NCBI RefSeq assembly: GCF_019933155.2
Contig: NZ_CP082944.1
Location: 2,048,001-2,112,000, forward strand
Length of the DNA stretch: 64,000 nt
Source: Metabacillus dongyingensis
GTDB taxonomy: Bacteria > Bacillota > Bacilli > Bacillales > Bacillaceae
Direction: 5' to 3'
Made by a program: the position numbers and the translations under genes. The notes beneath the pieces are model-generated. The model ran no database searches. It was not told the origin of the DNA and saw only the letters and a program-made list of their open reading frames with translations. Of the stretch, positions 18,581-27,816 are shown piece by piece (within the stretch, counting starts at the first letter, position 1; every line of letters starts with the position of its first letter).

Positions 18581-19660
18581 ATGGAAAAGAGGCTGACAAA
18601 ATTGCGTCTCGTTGCCATTTTTGCAATGTTGACACTTGTCTTAGCCGGCTGTGGTGAACCATATCTTTCCGCTCTTCAACCAGCTGGTGAAGTTGCGGAT
18701 ATGCAGTACTCATTAATGGTGCTGAGTACACTCATCATGGTCATTGTAATCGCAGTCGTAACTGTGATCTTCATTTATGTAGTTCTGAAATTCAGACAGC
18801 GCAAAGGTGAGGAAAATAAAATTCCTGAGCAAGTAGAGGGAAGTCATAAACTTGAAATCATTTGGACTGTTATTCCTATTCTTTTACTACTTGTGTTAGC
18901 GGTTCCAGTTGTATCTGCAACATTTGAACTTGCAGATGTGAAACCAATGGAAAAGAAGGACCGCAAACCTGAAGATGCAGTTGTTATTAATGTCAGAGCA
19001 AATCTTTACTGGTGGGAATTCGAATATCCTGATGCTGGGGTAATCACAAGCCAGGATTTAGTTGTTCCATCAGATGAAAGGGTTTACTTTAATCTGATTG
19101 CTTCTGATGTGAAGCATTCATTCTGGATTCCGTCAGCAGGCGGCAAGATGGATACAAACACTGAAAATATAAATAAGTTCTGGCTTAATTTTGACAGCAA
19201 ACGTGCAGAAAAAGCCGGAGAATATTTTTACGGGAAATGTGCTGAGCTTTGCGGCCCTTCACATGCTTTAATGGATTTTAAAGTAAAAACAAAATCCCGC
19301 GAAGAGTTTGATCAATGGATTGAAGAAATGAAAAACGCTAAAGCGGTAGCAGATTCTGATTTAGCTAAACAGGGTGAGAAATTGTTCCAGGAGAAAAGCT
19401 GTATCGGCTGTCATGCTGTGACACCTGCTGATAAGCGTCCAGAAGAAGCAAGAACAGCACCTAACTTGGCTAACTTTGGAGAGCGTACCAGAGTAGCGGG
19501 CATTCTGCCTCATAATGAAGAAAATATCAGAAACTGGCTGAAAGATCCTGAACAGTACAAGCCAGGAAACAAGATGACAAAAACGTATCCTGAACTTAAC
19601 GATGAGGAACTTGATGCACTTACTGAATACTTAAGCGGCTTAAAAGTCGAAACGAAGTAA
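18581..19660 (+). CDS. ctaC: Cytochrome caa3 oxidase subunit II CtaC
   Basis: A 359-residue lipoprotein subunit II with fused cytochrome c. The signal peptide ends in a lipobox (LAGC, C24). Two transmembrane helices follow (about 43-68 and 93-114). The extracellular CuA domain has ligands H179, C220, C224, H228 and M231. The C-terminal heme c domain has CIGCH at 274-278. It receives electrons from cytochrome c and passes them to CtaD. GAGGGG is about 12 bases before the ATG, slightly long. Confidence 0.97.
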   Translation: MEKRLTKLRLVAIFAMLTLVLAGCGEPYLSALQPAGEVADMQYSLMVLSTLIMVIVIAVVTVIFIYVVLKFRQRKGEENKIPEQVEGSHKLEIIWTVIPILLLLVLAVPVVSATFELADVKPMEKKDRKPEDAVVINVRANLYWWEFEYPDAGVITSQDLVVPSDERVYFNLIASDVKHSFWIPSAGGKMDTNTENINKFWLNFDSKRAEKAGEYFYGKCAELCGPSHALMDFKVKTKSREEFDQWIEEMKNAKAVADSDLAKQGEKLFQEKSCIGCHAVTPADKRPEEARTAPNLANFGERTRVAGILPHNEENIRNWLKDPEQYKPGNKMTKTYPELNDEELDALTEYLSGLKVETK

Positions 19661-19693
19661 GATGTCTCAGCAGAATAAAAGGGAGGTAACACT

Positions 19694-21565
19694 GTGAGTA
19701 CGTTAACTCAGAAAAAGGGGTTCGGCGCTGTGCTATGGGACTACTTAACAACAGTAGATCATAAAAAAATCGCCATCCTTTACCTGATTTCCGGCGGCTT
19801 CTTCTTCCTCGTAGGTGGATTAGAAGCGATGCTTATCAGAATTCAGCTCGCTGTGCCAAATAACGATTTTATCGCAGCAGGCCTTTACAACGAGATCTTA
19901 ACTATGCATGGCACGACCATGATTTTCCTGGCAGCCATGCCGCTCATATTTGGTTTTATGAATGCCGTCGTACCGATTCAGATCGGAGCGCGTGACGTTG
20001 CATTTCCATTTTTGAACTCATTGGGTTTCTGGCTGTTTTTCTTTGGAGGACTATTCCTGAACCTAAGCTGGTTTTTAAATGGAGCGCCTGATGCAGGCTG
20101 GACGAATTATGCTTCACTTGCACTGAACTCACCTGGACATGGAGTAGATTTCTATTTGCTGGGACTTCAGATATCAGGATTTGGTACATTGATTGCGGGT
20201 ATTAACTTCCTCGCAACAATTATTAACATGCGTGCGCCTGGCATGACTTACATGCGTATGCCGTTGTTCACGTGGACTACATTTGTAGCTTCAGCACTTA
20301 TCCTATTTGCTTTTCCGCCGCTTACAGTTGGTTTAGCAATTATGATGTTTGACCGTATATTCGGCACTGGATTCTTTGATCCGGCGCTTGGAGGAAATTC
20401 AATTATCTGGGAGCATTTATTCTGGATTTTCGGACATCCTGAGGTTTACATCTTAATTCTTCCGGCTTTCGGAATTTTCTCGGATGTTCTGCCTCATTTC
20501 TCGAAGAAGCGATTATTTGGATATTCATCAATGGTATTTGCTACAGTATTAATCGGATTCTTAGGGTTCATGGTGTGGGCGCATCACATGTTCACAACTG
20601 GTCTTGGACCAATCGCAAATGCTATTTTCGCAGTAGCAACAATGGCCATTGCCGTTCCGACAGGGATTAAAATTTTCAACTGGATGTTTACAATGTGGGG
20701 CGGAAGCATTCGCTTTACAGTTCCAATGATCTGGTCTGTTGCCTTCATTCCTACGTTCGTTATGGGCGGAGTGACAGGAATCATGCTTGCAGCTGCACCT
20801 ACAGATTATCAGTATCATGACACCTATTTCGTAGTTGCACATTTCCACTATGTTATCGTAGGCGGAGTGGTTATGGGATTATTCGCAGGCCTGCACTACT
20901 GGTGGCCGAAAATGTTCGGCAGAATGCTTGGTGAAAAACTGGGTGTTGTTACTTTCGTATTATTCTTTACAGGCTTCCATTTAACGTTCTTTATCCAGCA
21001 TTTCCTTGGATTGATGGGTATGCCGCGACGCATTTTCACATTCCTTCCTGGACAGGGTCTTGAAACGGGGAATCTGATCAGTACGGCTGGGGCATTCTTG
21101 ATGGCTGCCGGAACAATCGTATTGCTGTACAATATCGTGATTTCTTCTATAAAAGGAGAAAAAGCAGCAGGGGATGCATGGGGAGATGGACGCAACCTGG
21201 AATGGGCTGTTTCATCACCTGCACCTGAATATAATTTTAAACAAACACCGCTTGTTCGCGGTCTTGACGCTTTGTGGGTTGAAAGAATGGAAGGAAACAA
21301 AGGAATGACTCCTGCCGAACCGCTTGGAGACATTCACATGCCTAACGGTTCCATCCTGCCGCTGATTATGTCATTTGGATTGTTTGTTGCAGCATTTGGA
21401 TTATTGTATCATTCAGATTATGCATGGGCTGATCCGGTTATTATCATCGGACTCCTAATTACACTTGGATGTATGTTCCTTCGTTCAATCATTGATGATC
21501 ACGGTTATCATATTCACAAAGAAGATTTAATGAATGATGATAACGATAAGGGGGTTAAGGCATAA
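19694..21565 (+). CDS. ctaD: Cytochrome caa3 oxidase subunit I CtaD
   Basis: A 623-residue heme-copper oxidase subunit I, the catalytic core that reduces oxygen and pumps protons. Heme ligand LTMHGTTM, CuB site GHPEVYILILPAFG, the adjacent HH pair in WAHHMFTTG and the heme ligands in VVAHFHYVIVGG are all present. The HPEVY form with nearby tyrosine is consistent with an A-type oxidase. The start is a GTG with GGGAGG 8 bases upstream. Its stop codon overlaps the ctaE start by one base. Confidence 0.98.
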   Translation: MSTLTQKKGFGAVLWDYLTTVDHKKIAILYLISGGFFFLVGGLEAMLIRIQLAVPNNDFIAAGLYNEILTMHGTTMIFLAAMPLIFGFMNAVVPIQIGARDVAFPFLNSLGFWLFFFGGLFLNLSWFLNGAPDAGWTNYASLALNSPGHGVDFYLLGLQISGFGTLIAGINFLATIINMRAPGMTYMRMPLFTWTTFVASALILFAFPPLTVGLAIMMFDRIFGTGFFDPALGGNSIIWEHLFWIFGHPEVYILILPAFGIFSDVLPHFSKKRLFGYSSMVFATVLIGFLGFMVWAHHMFTTGLGPIANAIFAVATMAIAVPTGIKIFNWMFTMWGGSIRFTVPMIWSVAFIPTFVMGGVTGIMLAAAPTDYQYHDTYFVVAHFHYVIVGGVVMGLFAGLHYWWPKMFGRMLGEKLGVVTFVLFFTGFHLTFFIQHFLGLMGMPRRIFTFLPGQGLETGNLISTAGAFLMAAGTIVLLYNIVISSIKGEKAAGDAWGDGRNLEWAVSSPAPEYNFKQTPLVRGLDALWVERMEGNKGMTPAEPLGDIHMPNGSILPLIMSFGLFVAAFGLLYHSDYAWADPVIIIGLLITLGCMFLRSIIDDHGYHIHKEDLMNDDNDKGVKA

Positions 21566-22188
21566 TGCATGTTGAGGAAAAATTAACAGCTGAAACGTTC
21601 CCTGCCTCACCTGAAAAGGCTACCCTTGAAGGCAAAAATAAATTTTTAGGCTTCTGGCTTTTCCTTGGAGGAGAGACCGTCCTGTTCGCTTCTCTTTTTG
21701 CAACATTCTTAGCTTTAAGAGATTCAAACAACGGCGGTGCAACGACACAGGAAATGTTTGAACTTCCGCTTGTTTTTGCAGCTACTATGCTTCTTTTGAC
21801 AAGTTCTCTGACAAGTGTTTACGCCATGTACCACATGAAGAACTTTGATTTCAAAAAAATGCAGCTTTGGATGGGAATTACTGTTCTATTAGGAGCAGGA
21901 TTCCTGGCTCTTGAGATTTATGAATTCAATCATTATATTCATCATTTTGAATTTACTATTACAAGCAGTGCTCTTGGATCCGCTTTTTACACGCTGGTCG
22001 GAACACATGGCGCCCACGTTGCATTTGGTTTACTTTGGATCACTACTTTGATGGTGCGCAATGCAAAAAGAGGATTGAATTTATACAACGCGCCTAAATA
22101 TTACGTTGCAAGTTTATACTGGCATTTTATCGACGTTGTATGGGTGTTCATCTTTACAGTTGTATACTTAATGGGAATGGTGGGATAA
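21565..22188 (+). CDS. ctaE: Cytochrome caa3 oxidase subunit III CtaE
   Basis: A 207-residue subunit III with five transmembrane segments and the conserved GTHGAHVAFGLLWI and YWHFIDVVWVFIF blocks. It stabilises the oxidase and does not carry cofactors. The ATG overlaps the last base of the ctaD stop, with AAGGGGG inside the ctaD end, so translation is coupled. Confidence 0.97.
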   Translation: MHVEEKLTAETFPASPEKATLEGKNKFLGFWLFLGGETVLFASLFATFLALRDSNNGGATTQEMFELPLVFAATMLLLTSSLTSVYAMYHMKNFDFKKMQLWMGITVLLGAGFLALEIYEFNHYIHHFEFTITSSALGSAFYTLVGTHGAHVAFGLLWITTLMVRNAKRGLNLYNAPKYYVASLYWHFIDVVWVFIFTVVYLMGMVG

Positions 22189-22192
22189 ACTG

Positions 22193-22525
22193 ATGGCAGC
22201 TAATCAAAATTCAGGTAACCCAAAAGTTGATCTTGCATATCGCCGCAAGAAAAATAAAGAAGATATGAAATATCAAGTTGTTACATTTGCATTAATGATT
22301 TTCCTTACAGTCATTGCATTTGTAGCAATTGGCTATGATGGCATTGCAGAATGGTTTAAAATTCCGTTTATTCTTTTGCTTGCTATTATCCAGGTTATTT
22401 TCCAGCTTTATTACTTTATGCATATGAGCCATAAAGGCCATGAAGTGCCTGCGCTTTTCCTTTACTCAGGAATCGGTGTAGCATTTCTGACAGTTCTTAC
22501 ATTCGTGACAATTATTTGGTGGTAA
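22193..22525 (+). CDS. ctaF: Cytochrome caa3 oxidase subunit IV CtaF
   Basis: A 110-residue protein with a basic, polar N-terminus and three transmembrane segments (about 27-48, 55-74 and 85-106). The LLAIIQVIFQLYYFMHMSHK block is typical of bacterial subunit IV. It starts 4 bases after the ctaE stop and ends at a strong terminator, so it is the last gene of the oxidase operon. Confidence 0.95.
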   Translation: MAANQNSGNPKVDLAYRRKKNKEDMKYQVVTFALMIFLTVIAFVAIGYDGIAEWFKIPFILLLAIIQVIFQLYYFMHMSHKGHEVPALFLYSGIGVAFLTVLTFVTIIWW

Positions 22526-22530
22526 TCTGA

Positions 22531-22563
22531 AAAACGGCTGAGTTTATTCTCAGCCGTTTTTTG
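22531..22563 (+). terminator. Terminator of the ctaCDEF operon
   Basis: AAAACGGCTGAG (22531-22542) pairs perfectly with CTCAGCCGTTTT (22549-22560), followed by T. Confidence 0.9.
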
Positions 22564-22690
22564 TATGTTGAAATTTGAAAATATAAGCGGTAAATGGACT
22601 TAAGAACATATATTTTTGGAAGGGGCATGCCTCTTCCGTCCTTGTGCTTGAATCAATGTCTTCACCTCTTCTAATGTCATAGAACGTTCA

Positions 22691-22719
22691 TTGATAGCGC
22701 TTCATTGAAGGTGTATAAT
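22691..22719 (+). promoter_or_regulatory. Sigma-A promoter for ctaG
   Basis: TTGATA (22691-22696), a 17-base spacer and TATAAT (22714-22719) form a near-consensus promoter. The ctaG start follows 40 bases later, so ctaG has its own transcription start after the oxidase terminator. Confidence 0.7.
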
Positions 22720-22758
22720 AGTTTGCAGGAGTTATAGCAGAAATAGGAGATGAACTCA

Positions 22759-23664
22759 TTGTTAAATTTAGAAATCTTTGGTTTTAGAGCAATGTGGAGC
22801 CCATATTTTTTCCTGTTTGTTGCGGTCATTCTTGGCGTTTATTTTCTATTAATCGGACCTCTTCGAAATCGATTTCATGATAGCCAGCCTGTCCCGTTCA
22901 AACAGAAAGCGCTTTTTGCAGGCAGCATGATCCTTTTATACGCTGTAAAAGGCAGTCCGCTGGATCTTATGGGACATATAATGTTCAGTGCACATATGAC
23001 ACAAATGGCCCTTTTATATTTGCTGATTCCTCCTCTGATGATCTATGGCATTCCTGTCTGGATGTGGAGAGCAATAATTTACAGACGGGGCGTCAAGCAA
23101 ATCGTTTCATTTCTGTCAAAGCCGCTGATCGCTTTAATTGTTTTTAACGGTGTTTTCTCAATCTATCATATTCCGCTTGTCTTTGATGTTGTGAAGACAG
23201 ATCATGTCATCCATGCGTCAGTAACGATTTTTATTTTTATTGCTGCGATGCTGATGTGGTGGCCATTGTTAAATGAACTGCCTGAATGGAGAGAACTTGG
23301 CGGAATTAAGAAAATTGGATACATATTCGCCAATGGCATGCTGTTGACACCTGCTTGTGCCCTTATCATATTTGCTGATACTTCTCTTTATTCTACGTAT
23401 TCGGATCCAAGTGCATGGGTCAGCGCCCTTGAACTTTGTGTGCCTTCAAGTATGCTGTCAGGTTTGAATTTAACAGGACCGGAAATGTTCAATACACTGC
23501 CACTTGTTGAAGATCAGCAGCTTGGAGGCATCATGATGAAAATTATCCAGGAGTTTGTTTATGGAAGCCTGCTCGGAATTATTTTCTTTAAATGGGCCCG
23601 ACAGGAGAGAGAGCGCGATGATCTTGAAGAAAGAAAGAGATTTACTCCGCAGCCGATTAAGTAA
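22759..23664 (+). CDS. ctaG: Cytochrome c oxidase assembly factor CtaG (caa3 type)
   Basis: A 301-residue membrane protein with about seven transmembrane segments, of the caa3_CtaG family needed for active caa3 oxidase. Conserved features include ALYAVKGSPLD-like loop residues, HIMFSAHMTQMALLYLLIPPL and the MWWPLLNELPEW block. Histidines in the membrane loops could take part in copper handling, which is inference. AGGAG touches the ATG at 22750 but is 9 bases from the TTG at 22759, so the TTG is preferred. No terminator separates it from the next gene. Confidence 0.93.
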   Translation: MLNLEIFGFRAMWSPYFFLFVAVILGVYFLLIGPLRNRFHDSQPVPFKQKALFAGSMILLYAVKGSPLDLMGHIMFSAHMTQMALLYLLIPPLMIYGIPVWMWRAIIYRRGVKQIVSFLSKPLIALIVFNGVFSIYHIPLVFDVVKTDHVIHASVTIFIFIAAMLMWWPLLNELPEWRELGGIKKIGYIFANGMLLTPACALIIFADTSLYSTYSDPSAWVSALELCVPSSMLSGLNLTGPEMFNTLPLVEDQQLGGIMMKIIQEFVYGSLLGIIFFKWARQERERDDLEERKRFTPQPIK

Positions 23665-23723
23665 TTTCCGCTCAAATTTTCTGCTTATCAATCTATAATT
23701 TTTTATTTTTAGGAGCTGCAAAA

Positions 23724-24185
23724 ATGAATGTACCTATTTTACCTACTATAAGTACAGCCTTTATTGTTTTAAGTGCTGTTTCTGTTGCTGTTGGCTGGTA
23801 TTTGATCAAGCAGCGCAAAATAGAGGCACATCAGAAGGCAATGCTTACCGCAGCTGTTTTTGCGGTTATCTTCTTTGTCGTGTATGCCTCAAGAACGGTC
23901 TTTGTAGGGAACACAGCGTTTGGCGGACCCGATCATATTAAAATCTATTATACAGTTTTCCTGATTTTTCATATTACTCTTGCTACAGTAGGTGCAGTCC
24001 TTGGTATTATCACCTTGATATCAGGTTATAAAAACAAACTTTCTCAGCACAGAAAATCAGGTCCTGTTACGAGCGTGATCTGGTTTTTCACCGCGATTAC
24101 CGGGGTGGCTGTCTATTATCTGCTTTATATTCAGTATAAAGGCGGAGAGACGACTTCTGTCTTCAAAGCGATTTTAGGTTTTTAA
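23724..24185 (+). CDS. DUF420 family membrane protein (CtaM-like)
   Basis: A 153-residue protein with four transmembrane segments and the conserved HQKAML and YYTVFLIFHITLATVG motifs of the DUF420 family. Members (CtaM of Staphylococcus aureus, YozB of B. subtilis) are, as I recall, required for heme A-containing oxidases. The position right behind ctaG fits an oxidase assembly role. AGGAG lies about 8 bases before the ATG. A strong terminator follows. Confidence 0.85.
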   Translation: MNVPILPTISTAFIVLSAVSVAVGWYLIKQRKIEAHQKAMLTAAVFAVIFFVVYASRTVFVGNTAFGGPDHIKIYYTVFLIFHITLATVGAVLGIITLISGYKNKLSQHRKSGPVTSVIWFFTAITGVAVYYLLYIQYKGGETTSVFKAILGF

Positions 24186-24194
24186 AGATGGCAT

Positions 24195-24236
24195 AAGATG
24201 TTATGGAATTTATCATTCTATAACATCTTTTTTGTT
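24195..24236 (+). terminator. Terminator of the ctaG operon
   Basis: AAGATGTTAT (24195-24204) pairs with ATAACATCTT (24220-24229) with a further inner GAAT/ATTC stem, then T. Confidence 0.85.
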
Positions 24237-24318
24237 TCTTTTTTTCTTTTAGTATAGGACGCACAGAATGGCCATAAAATGAAAGTATCAGACGGTTTAT
24301 GAAGGGAGTGACTGTAAA

Positions 24319-24828
24319 ATGATTGAGATTGTAACAGATCGGCTGCTCATTATCCCCTGTTCTTTGGATATTGCAAAATCTTTAGTCTTTCACCGAAAAG
24401 AACTGGAAAGCCGTTCCCCCATTGGAATACCTGTTACTTGGCCTTCAATTGCGGTCAAAGGAATGCTCCCGCTCTATATTGAAAGACTTGAGAGAAATGA
24501 AAAAGAATATGGCTGGGGACTTTGGCTCATTATTTTATATCATGAAAAGAGAATTGTAGGCGACTTATTTATTCAAGGCATGCCGGATGAGCATGGCTGT
24601 GTGGAACTATGCTACAACATCCACGAGGTCGATGATGAGGAGAGTTTAACATATGAAGCGATTGATGCAGTTATTGAATGGCTGACAAGTGAAAAATCAG
24701 TCAAACAAATCAGCATGGAATGCATCGATCATAATAAAAAATCTATCCGCCTATTTGAGAAGCTTGGCATGATCTGCACCAAAAAAGAGGACGTATTTTT
24801 ATCTTGGGAACTTAAAAAGAAAGCATAG
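24319..24828 (+). CDS. GNAT family N-acetyltransferase (RimJ/RimL-like)
   Basis: A 169-residue acetyltransferase of the RimJ/RimL type. It begins with the usual TDRLLIIPC block. It has a central VELCYNIHEVDDEESLTYEAIDAVIEW acetyl-CoA binding region and ends with the C-terminal NKKSIRLFEKLGM signature (about residues 138-151). GGGAGTG precedes the ATG. It forms a two-gene unit with the next GNAT gene (16-base gap). The substrate is unknown. Confidence 0.85.
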   Translation: MIEIVTDRLLIIPCSLDIAKSLVFHRKELESRSPIGIPVTWPSIAVKGMLPLYIERLERNEKEYGWGLWLIILYHEKRIVGDLFIQGMPDEHGCVELCYNIHEVDDEESLTYEAIDAVIEWLTSEKSVKQISMECIDHNKKSIRLFEKLGMICTKKEDVFLSWELKKKA

Positions 24829-24844
24829 CTGAGAAGGAGACGTT

Positions 24845-26005
24845 ATGATTCGTAAAGCAGAAGAGACAGATTATGAAGAGGTTGTCCGTTTATCGCAGCA
24901 CTCATTGATGAGCGATCGGTCAGAAAGAAGCCGCTTCCCGAAGGAAATGATATTGGGTGACTTTGACAGTGAGAGACTTGTTGCTAAAGTACACATTCTG
25001 GATTTTGATATTTATTTTTCAGGGAAAAAAGTAAAGATGGGAGGGCTGTCATCCATTTCTTTTTTGCCGGAAGAGCGGCGCAAGCAAAAACTGGACAAGC
25101 TTCTATTTGAAGCTTTAGTCAAGATGAAGAATCAAGGCTGTGCCATTTCGTATCTGAATCCATTCTCAATCCCCTTTTACAGAAAATTTGGATGGGAATT
25201 AATTTCAAATGAAAAAACATGGACGGTGAACAAGGAAAGTCACCATCTCCGTACATTTGGCGGAAGCAGCAATGTTAAAGAGTTTAGCCGGGATCTCGCT
25301 TTGCCGTTCCTTCAAAAGGTTTATGACCGTTTCAGCAAAGAAAATAACGGTTTGATCGTCAGATCGGAAGAATGGTGGAAAAAAGGAATATTAAAAGAAA
25401 ATCATTGTGTTTACCTTCATTTCCATAAAGATGGCAGCGCTGATGGGTATATGATTTATAGGCTTGAAAATCAGAATCTGTATGTAGATGAGTGCATCGC
25501 CCATAACGATGCAGCCAAAAAATCACTTTGGACCTGTATCTGTCAGAAGGATGTAAGATATGAGCAGCTGATTTGGCGAACTTTCGAGAAGGATCACTTT
25601 TCTTTTTTTTTGAAAAATCCTTTCATTCTATCAGAGGTTAAGCCCACGATAATGGGGAGAATTGTTGATGTCGAATCTTTTTTAAAGCAATCCCTGTTTG
25701 AGCCTCATGAAAAGCCGCTTTTTCTGCACATCCATGATTCCTTTGCAGCCTGGAACAGCGGAACGTATCTCATAAAAAAAGGAGAGATCACTCAATTTCG
25801 GAAGTCTGCTGCTGGAAGCGTCTGTATACACCCTCCTAAACGCGGTCTTCAGCTGGATATATCCACATTAACAGCCGTTCTTTTCAGATACATGAAACCT
25901 GCCTCTCTCTACGATGCAGGTCTTATTAAAGGACCAAATGAAGATCTGCATTTGCTTGAGCAAATGATTCCATTAAAAAAATCCATGTGCATGGATCGCA
26001 TTTGA
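24845..26005 (+). CDS. Eis-like GNAT acetyltransferase with sterol-carrier-like C-terminus
   Basis: A 386-residue protein with the Eis architecture. The N-terminal GNAT domain has VKMGGLSSISFLPEERRKQK (about 60-80) and FYRKFGWELIS. A second GNAT-like domain follows. The C-terminal 100 residues contain LHIHDSFAAWNSGTYLI and look like the SCP2 domain. Eis enzymes acetylate amines such as aminoglycosides or peptides; the substrate here is not known. AAGGAGA precedes the ATG. The gene ends at a bidirectional terminator. Confidence 0.85.
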   Translation: MIRKAEETDYEEVVRLSQHSLMSDRSERSRFPKEMILGDFDSERLVAKVHILDFDIYFSGKKVKMGGLSSISFLPEERRKQKLDKLLFEALVKMKNQGCAISYLNPFSIPFYRKFGWELISNEKTWTVNKESHHLRTFGGSSNVKEFSRDLALPFLQKVYDRFSKENNGLIVRSEEWWKKGILKENHCVYLHFHKDGSADGYMIYRLENQNLYVDECIAHNDAAKKSLWTCICQKDVRYEQLIWRTFEKDHFSFFLKNPFILSEVKPTIMGRIVDVESFLKQSLFEPHEKPLFLHIHDSFAAWNSGTYLIKKGEITQFRKSAAGSVCIHPPKRGLQLDISTLTAVLFRYMKPASLYDAGLIKGPNEDLHLLEQMIPLKKSMCMDRI

Positions 26006-26037
26006 AAAAGGCTGATCGATAAACGTCCAGCCTTTTT
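26005..26037. terminator. Bidirectional terminator, GNAT/permease
   Basis: AAAAAGGCTG (26005-26014) pairs with CAGCCTTTTT (26028-26037). Convergent genes lie on both sides. Confidence 0.8.
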
Positions 26038-26044
26038 ATACTGC

Positions 26045-27103
26045 CTATAATTTAAAATGAAAACGGATAATGCCTGATTCTCTCGCAGAATTATACAAAA
26101 TCAAAATCATTGGGCCAATGAAAAAACCAAGAACACCAAACAGCTTTAATCCAAGATACATTGAGATAAGAGTCGCAAGAGGGGATAACCCGATATGGCT
26201 ACCCATCACTTTAGGCTCGATGGTACGTCTAATAATCAAAAGAACAGCTGTCAGAATGCCAAGCTTTGCTGCAAGCACCGGATCGCCTGAAATGAGATGA
26301 TAAAGAGTCCATGGGCCCATAATAATGATCGATCCAATGATAGGTATGACATCAATAATCCAAATAATAATTGACATAACAAGCGCAATTTCAGGGGCTA
26401 TCAGGAGAAGTCCAATAAAGGATGCCACAAAGATAATAATGCTGACCAAAAACTGGGCTTTTGCAAAACCAAAAATAACGTAAGACATGCGGGTAACCAT
26501 AAAATTTACTTTTTGAGCAGTATTTTCCTTCATATGTTCATACATTTTTATTTTAAGGTGCGGGAGCTCAATCATAAACAGGAATAATGCAATCAAGTAA
26601 ACCAGCATGTTTACCATATAATTAGGAATGTTTGTAAAGATGCTTTTAACATTATCTATATTGACCGAGCTTGCTAGATCGGCTTTTGTTTTTTCAAGAA
26701 ATTCTTCTATCTGATTGCTGATTTCATTTACAAACTTCGGCGGAAGATCCTTTGCAGAATTCGTAATCCGTTTTTCAAAATTGTTCCACGCCATCGTAAT
26801 TTCATTTATGTAGCTAGGTGCATTTTCAATTGTCCGAATGGCTTCGCCTACTACTTTAGTAGTAAGAAAGTAACCGCTGATGGAAATGGTAAACAGAAAG
26901 ATTAAAAATGCTGCCAATACGGCCATTTTCCGTTTGAGCTTAGCGCGGTTTTGGAATTGCCTTACGAGAGGTTCCAATAATAACGCTGTTATAAAAGCCA
27001 TAATCAAGGGAATCGAAATGGGCAGAAGAAAGTAAACAATCAGCCCTATCACAATAATGGATGTAATGATGAGGAAATTTCGTTTTGAGAGTATTGTAGA
27101 CAA
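26045..27103 (-). CDS. AI-2E/YtvI family permease
   Basis: A 352-residue membrane protein. It has two or three N-terminal transmembrane helices, a central soluble coiled region (about 85-155, Glu/Lys/Asn-rich), and four to five C-terminal helices with the family block IWIIDVIPIIGSIIIMGPWTLY. This is the PerM/AI-2E transporter superfamily, and size and sequence are closest to the sporulation protein YtvI. Substrate is unknown. The TTG at 27103 has AAAGGAG about 7 bases upstream. B. subtilis ytvI lies elsewhere, so this is either a relocated or a paralogous copy. Confidence 0.8.
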   Translation of the reverse strand: MSTILSKRNFLIITSIIVIGLIVYFLLPISIPLIMAFITALLLEPLVRQFQNRAKLKRKMAVLAAFLIFLFTISISGYFLTTKVVGEAIRTIENAPSYINEITMAWNNFEKRITNSAKDLPPKFVNEISNQIEEFLEKTKADLASSVNIDNVKSIFTNIPNYMVNMLVYLIALFLFMIELPHLKIKMYEHMKENTAQKVNFMVTRMSYVIFGFAKAQFLVSIIIFVASFIGLLLIAPEIALVMSIIIWIIDVIPIIGSIIIMGPWTLYHLISGDPVLAAKLGILTAVLLIIRRTIEPKVMGSHIGLSPLATLISMYLGLKLFGVLGFFIGPMILILYNSARESGIIRFHFKL

Positions 27104-27232
27104 TCCCTTGCTCCTTTCAATGGTTCTCTTTAAATTATAGTACGAAAGGACGGTGTGCAGAAAGGCTTTTATAACAATTATGAAAATATAATTGTCAGTA
27201 TGAGGAGAATGAATTGTTTTTTAAAGGTAAAT

Positions 27233-27261
27233 AAAAAAGCAAAAGCAGTGATTGCTTTTGC
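27233..27261 (-). terminator. Terminator of the yugN-like gene
   Basis: On the minus strand GCAAAAGCA (27261-27253) pairs with TGCTTTTGC (27247-27239), followed by six T. Confidence 0.8.
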
Positions 27262-27271
27262 GTGTATGACT

Positions 27272-27628
27272 TTAAACGATTCGTCCAATTTCTTCTTTGA
27301 GCTGCTTAAGCAATTTCTGGCTTGTACTTAAAACGGCATTTGGAAAGTTTTCGCCTTCGCCATATTCTACTCCGTGCGGATAATAGTGTTTGCCGAGAAG
27401 CGGTGTCATTAATTTTACCACTGCATGCTTTCCGCCAATGTCTCCTTCTACTGCATATCCAGGAATGCGAAGATAAAACGTTTCATCTTTGTTTTCGAAT
27501 TTACGATCATATGTAACACGCTCATAATCCCACTGACCGGCACGAACAATGCCAAGCTCATCCATAATTTCATCCAGTCTTGCTAATTCAACTGTCAATC
27601 CATCCAGTCCTGTGTTTTCCAACTTCAT
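27272..27628 (-). CDS. YugN-like family protein
   Basis: A 118-residue soluble protein with a beta-rich core (DETFYLRIPGYAVEGDIGG, AVVKLMTPLLGKHYYPHGVEY) that matches my memory of the YugN family. AGGAGGG lies 9 bases before the ATG at 27628, so the longer frame to 27697 is rejected. It is divergent from ylbB and has its own terminator. Function is unknown. Confidence 0.8.
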   Translation of the reverse strand: MKLENTGLDGLTVELARLDEIMDELGIVRAGQWDYERVTYDRKFENKDETFYLRIPGYAVEGDIGGKHAVVKLMTPLLGKHYYPHGVEYGEGENFPNAVLSTSQKLLKQLKEEIGRIV

Positions 27629-27816
27629 TATGTATACCCTCCTAAACCTTCTTACGGCATTTTCATTAGTAAAGCGCTTTAATGAATTCCTCTTCAATCA
27701 TAGTACGAATGCGTGGAACTTTCAATCTTTACCTGATAATTTACATCTTTATCTTTTTTTGGGCCAAACTACATTAGCAGAATGATCTTTATTATTACTT
27801 TCAGGGAGGATTTTTT

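Noticed and set aside
27655..27680. AAAGCGCTTT palindrome as a cre site before yugN
   Set aside because: Does not fit the cre consensus well enough and the gene has no link to carbon control.
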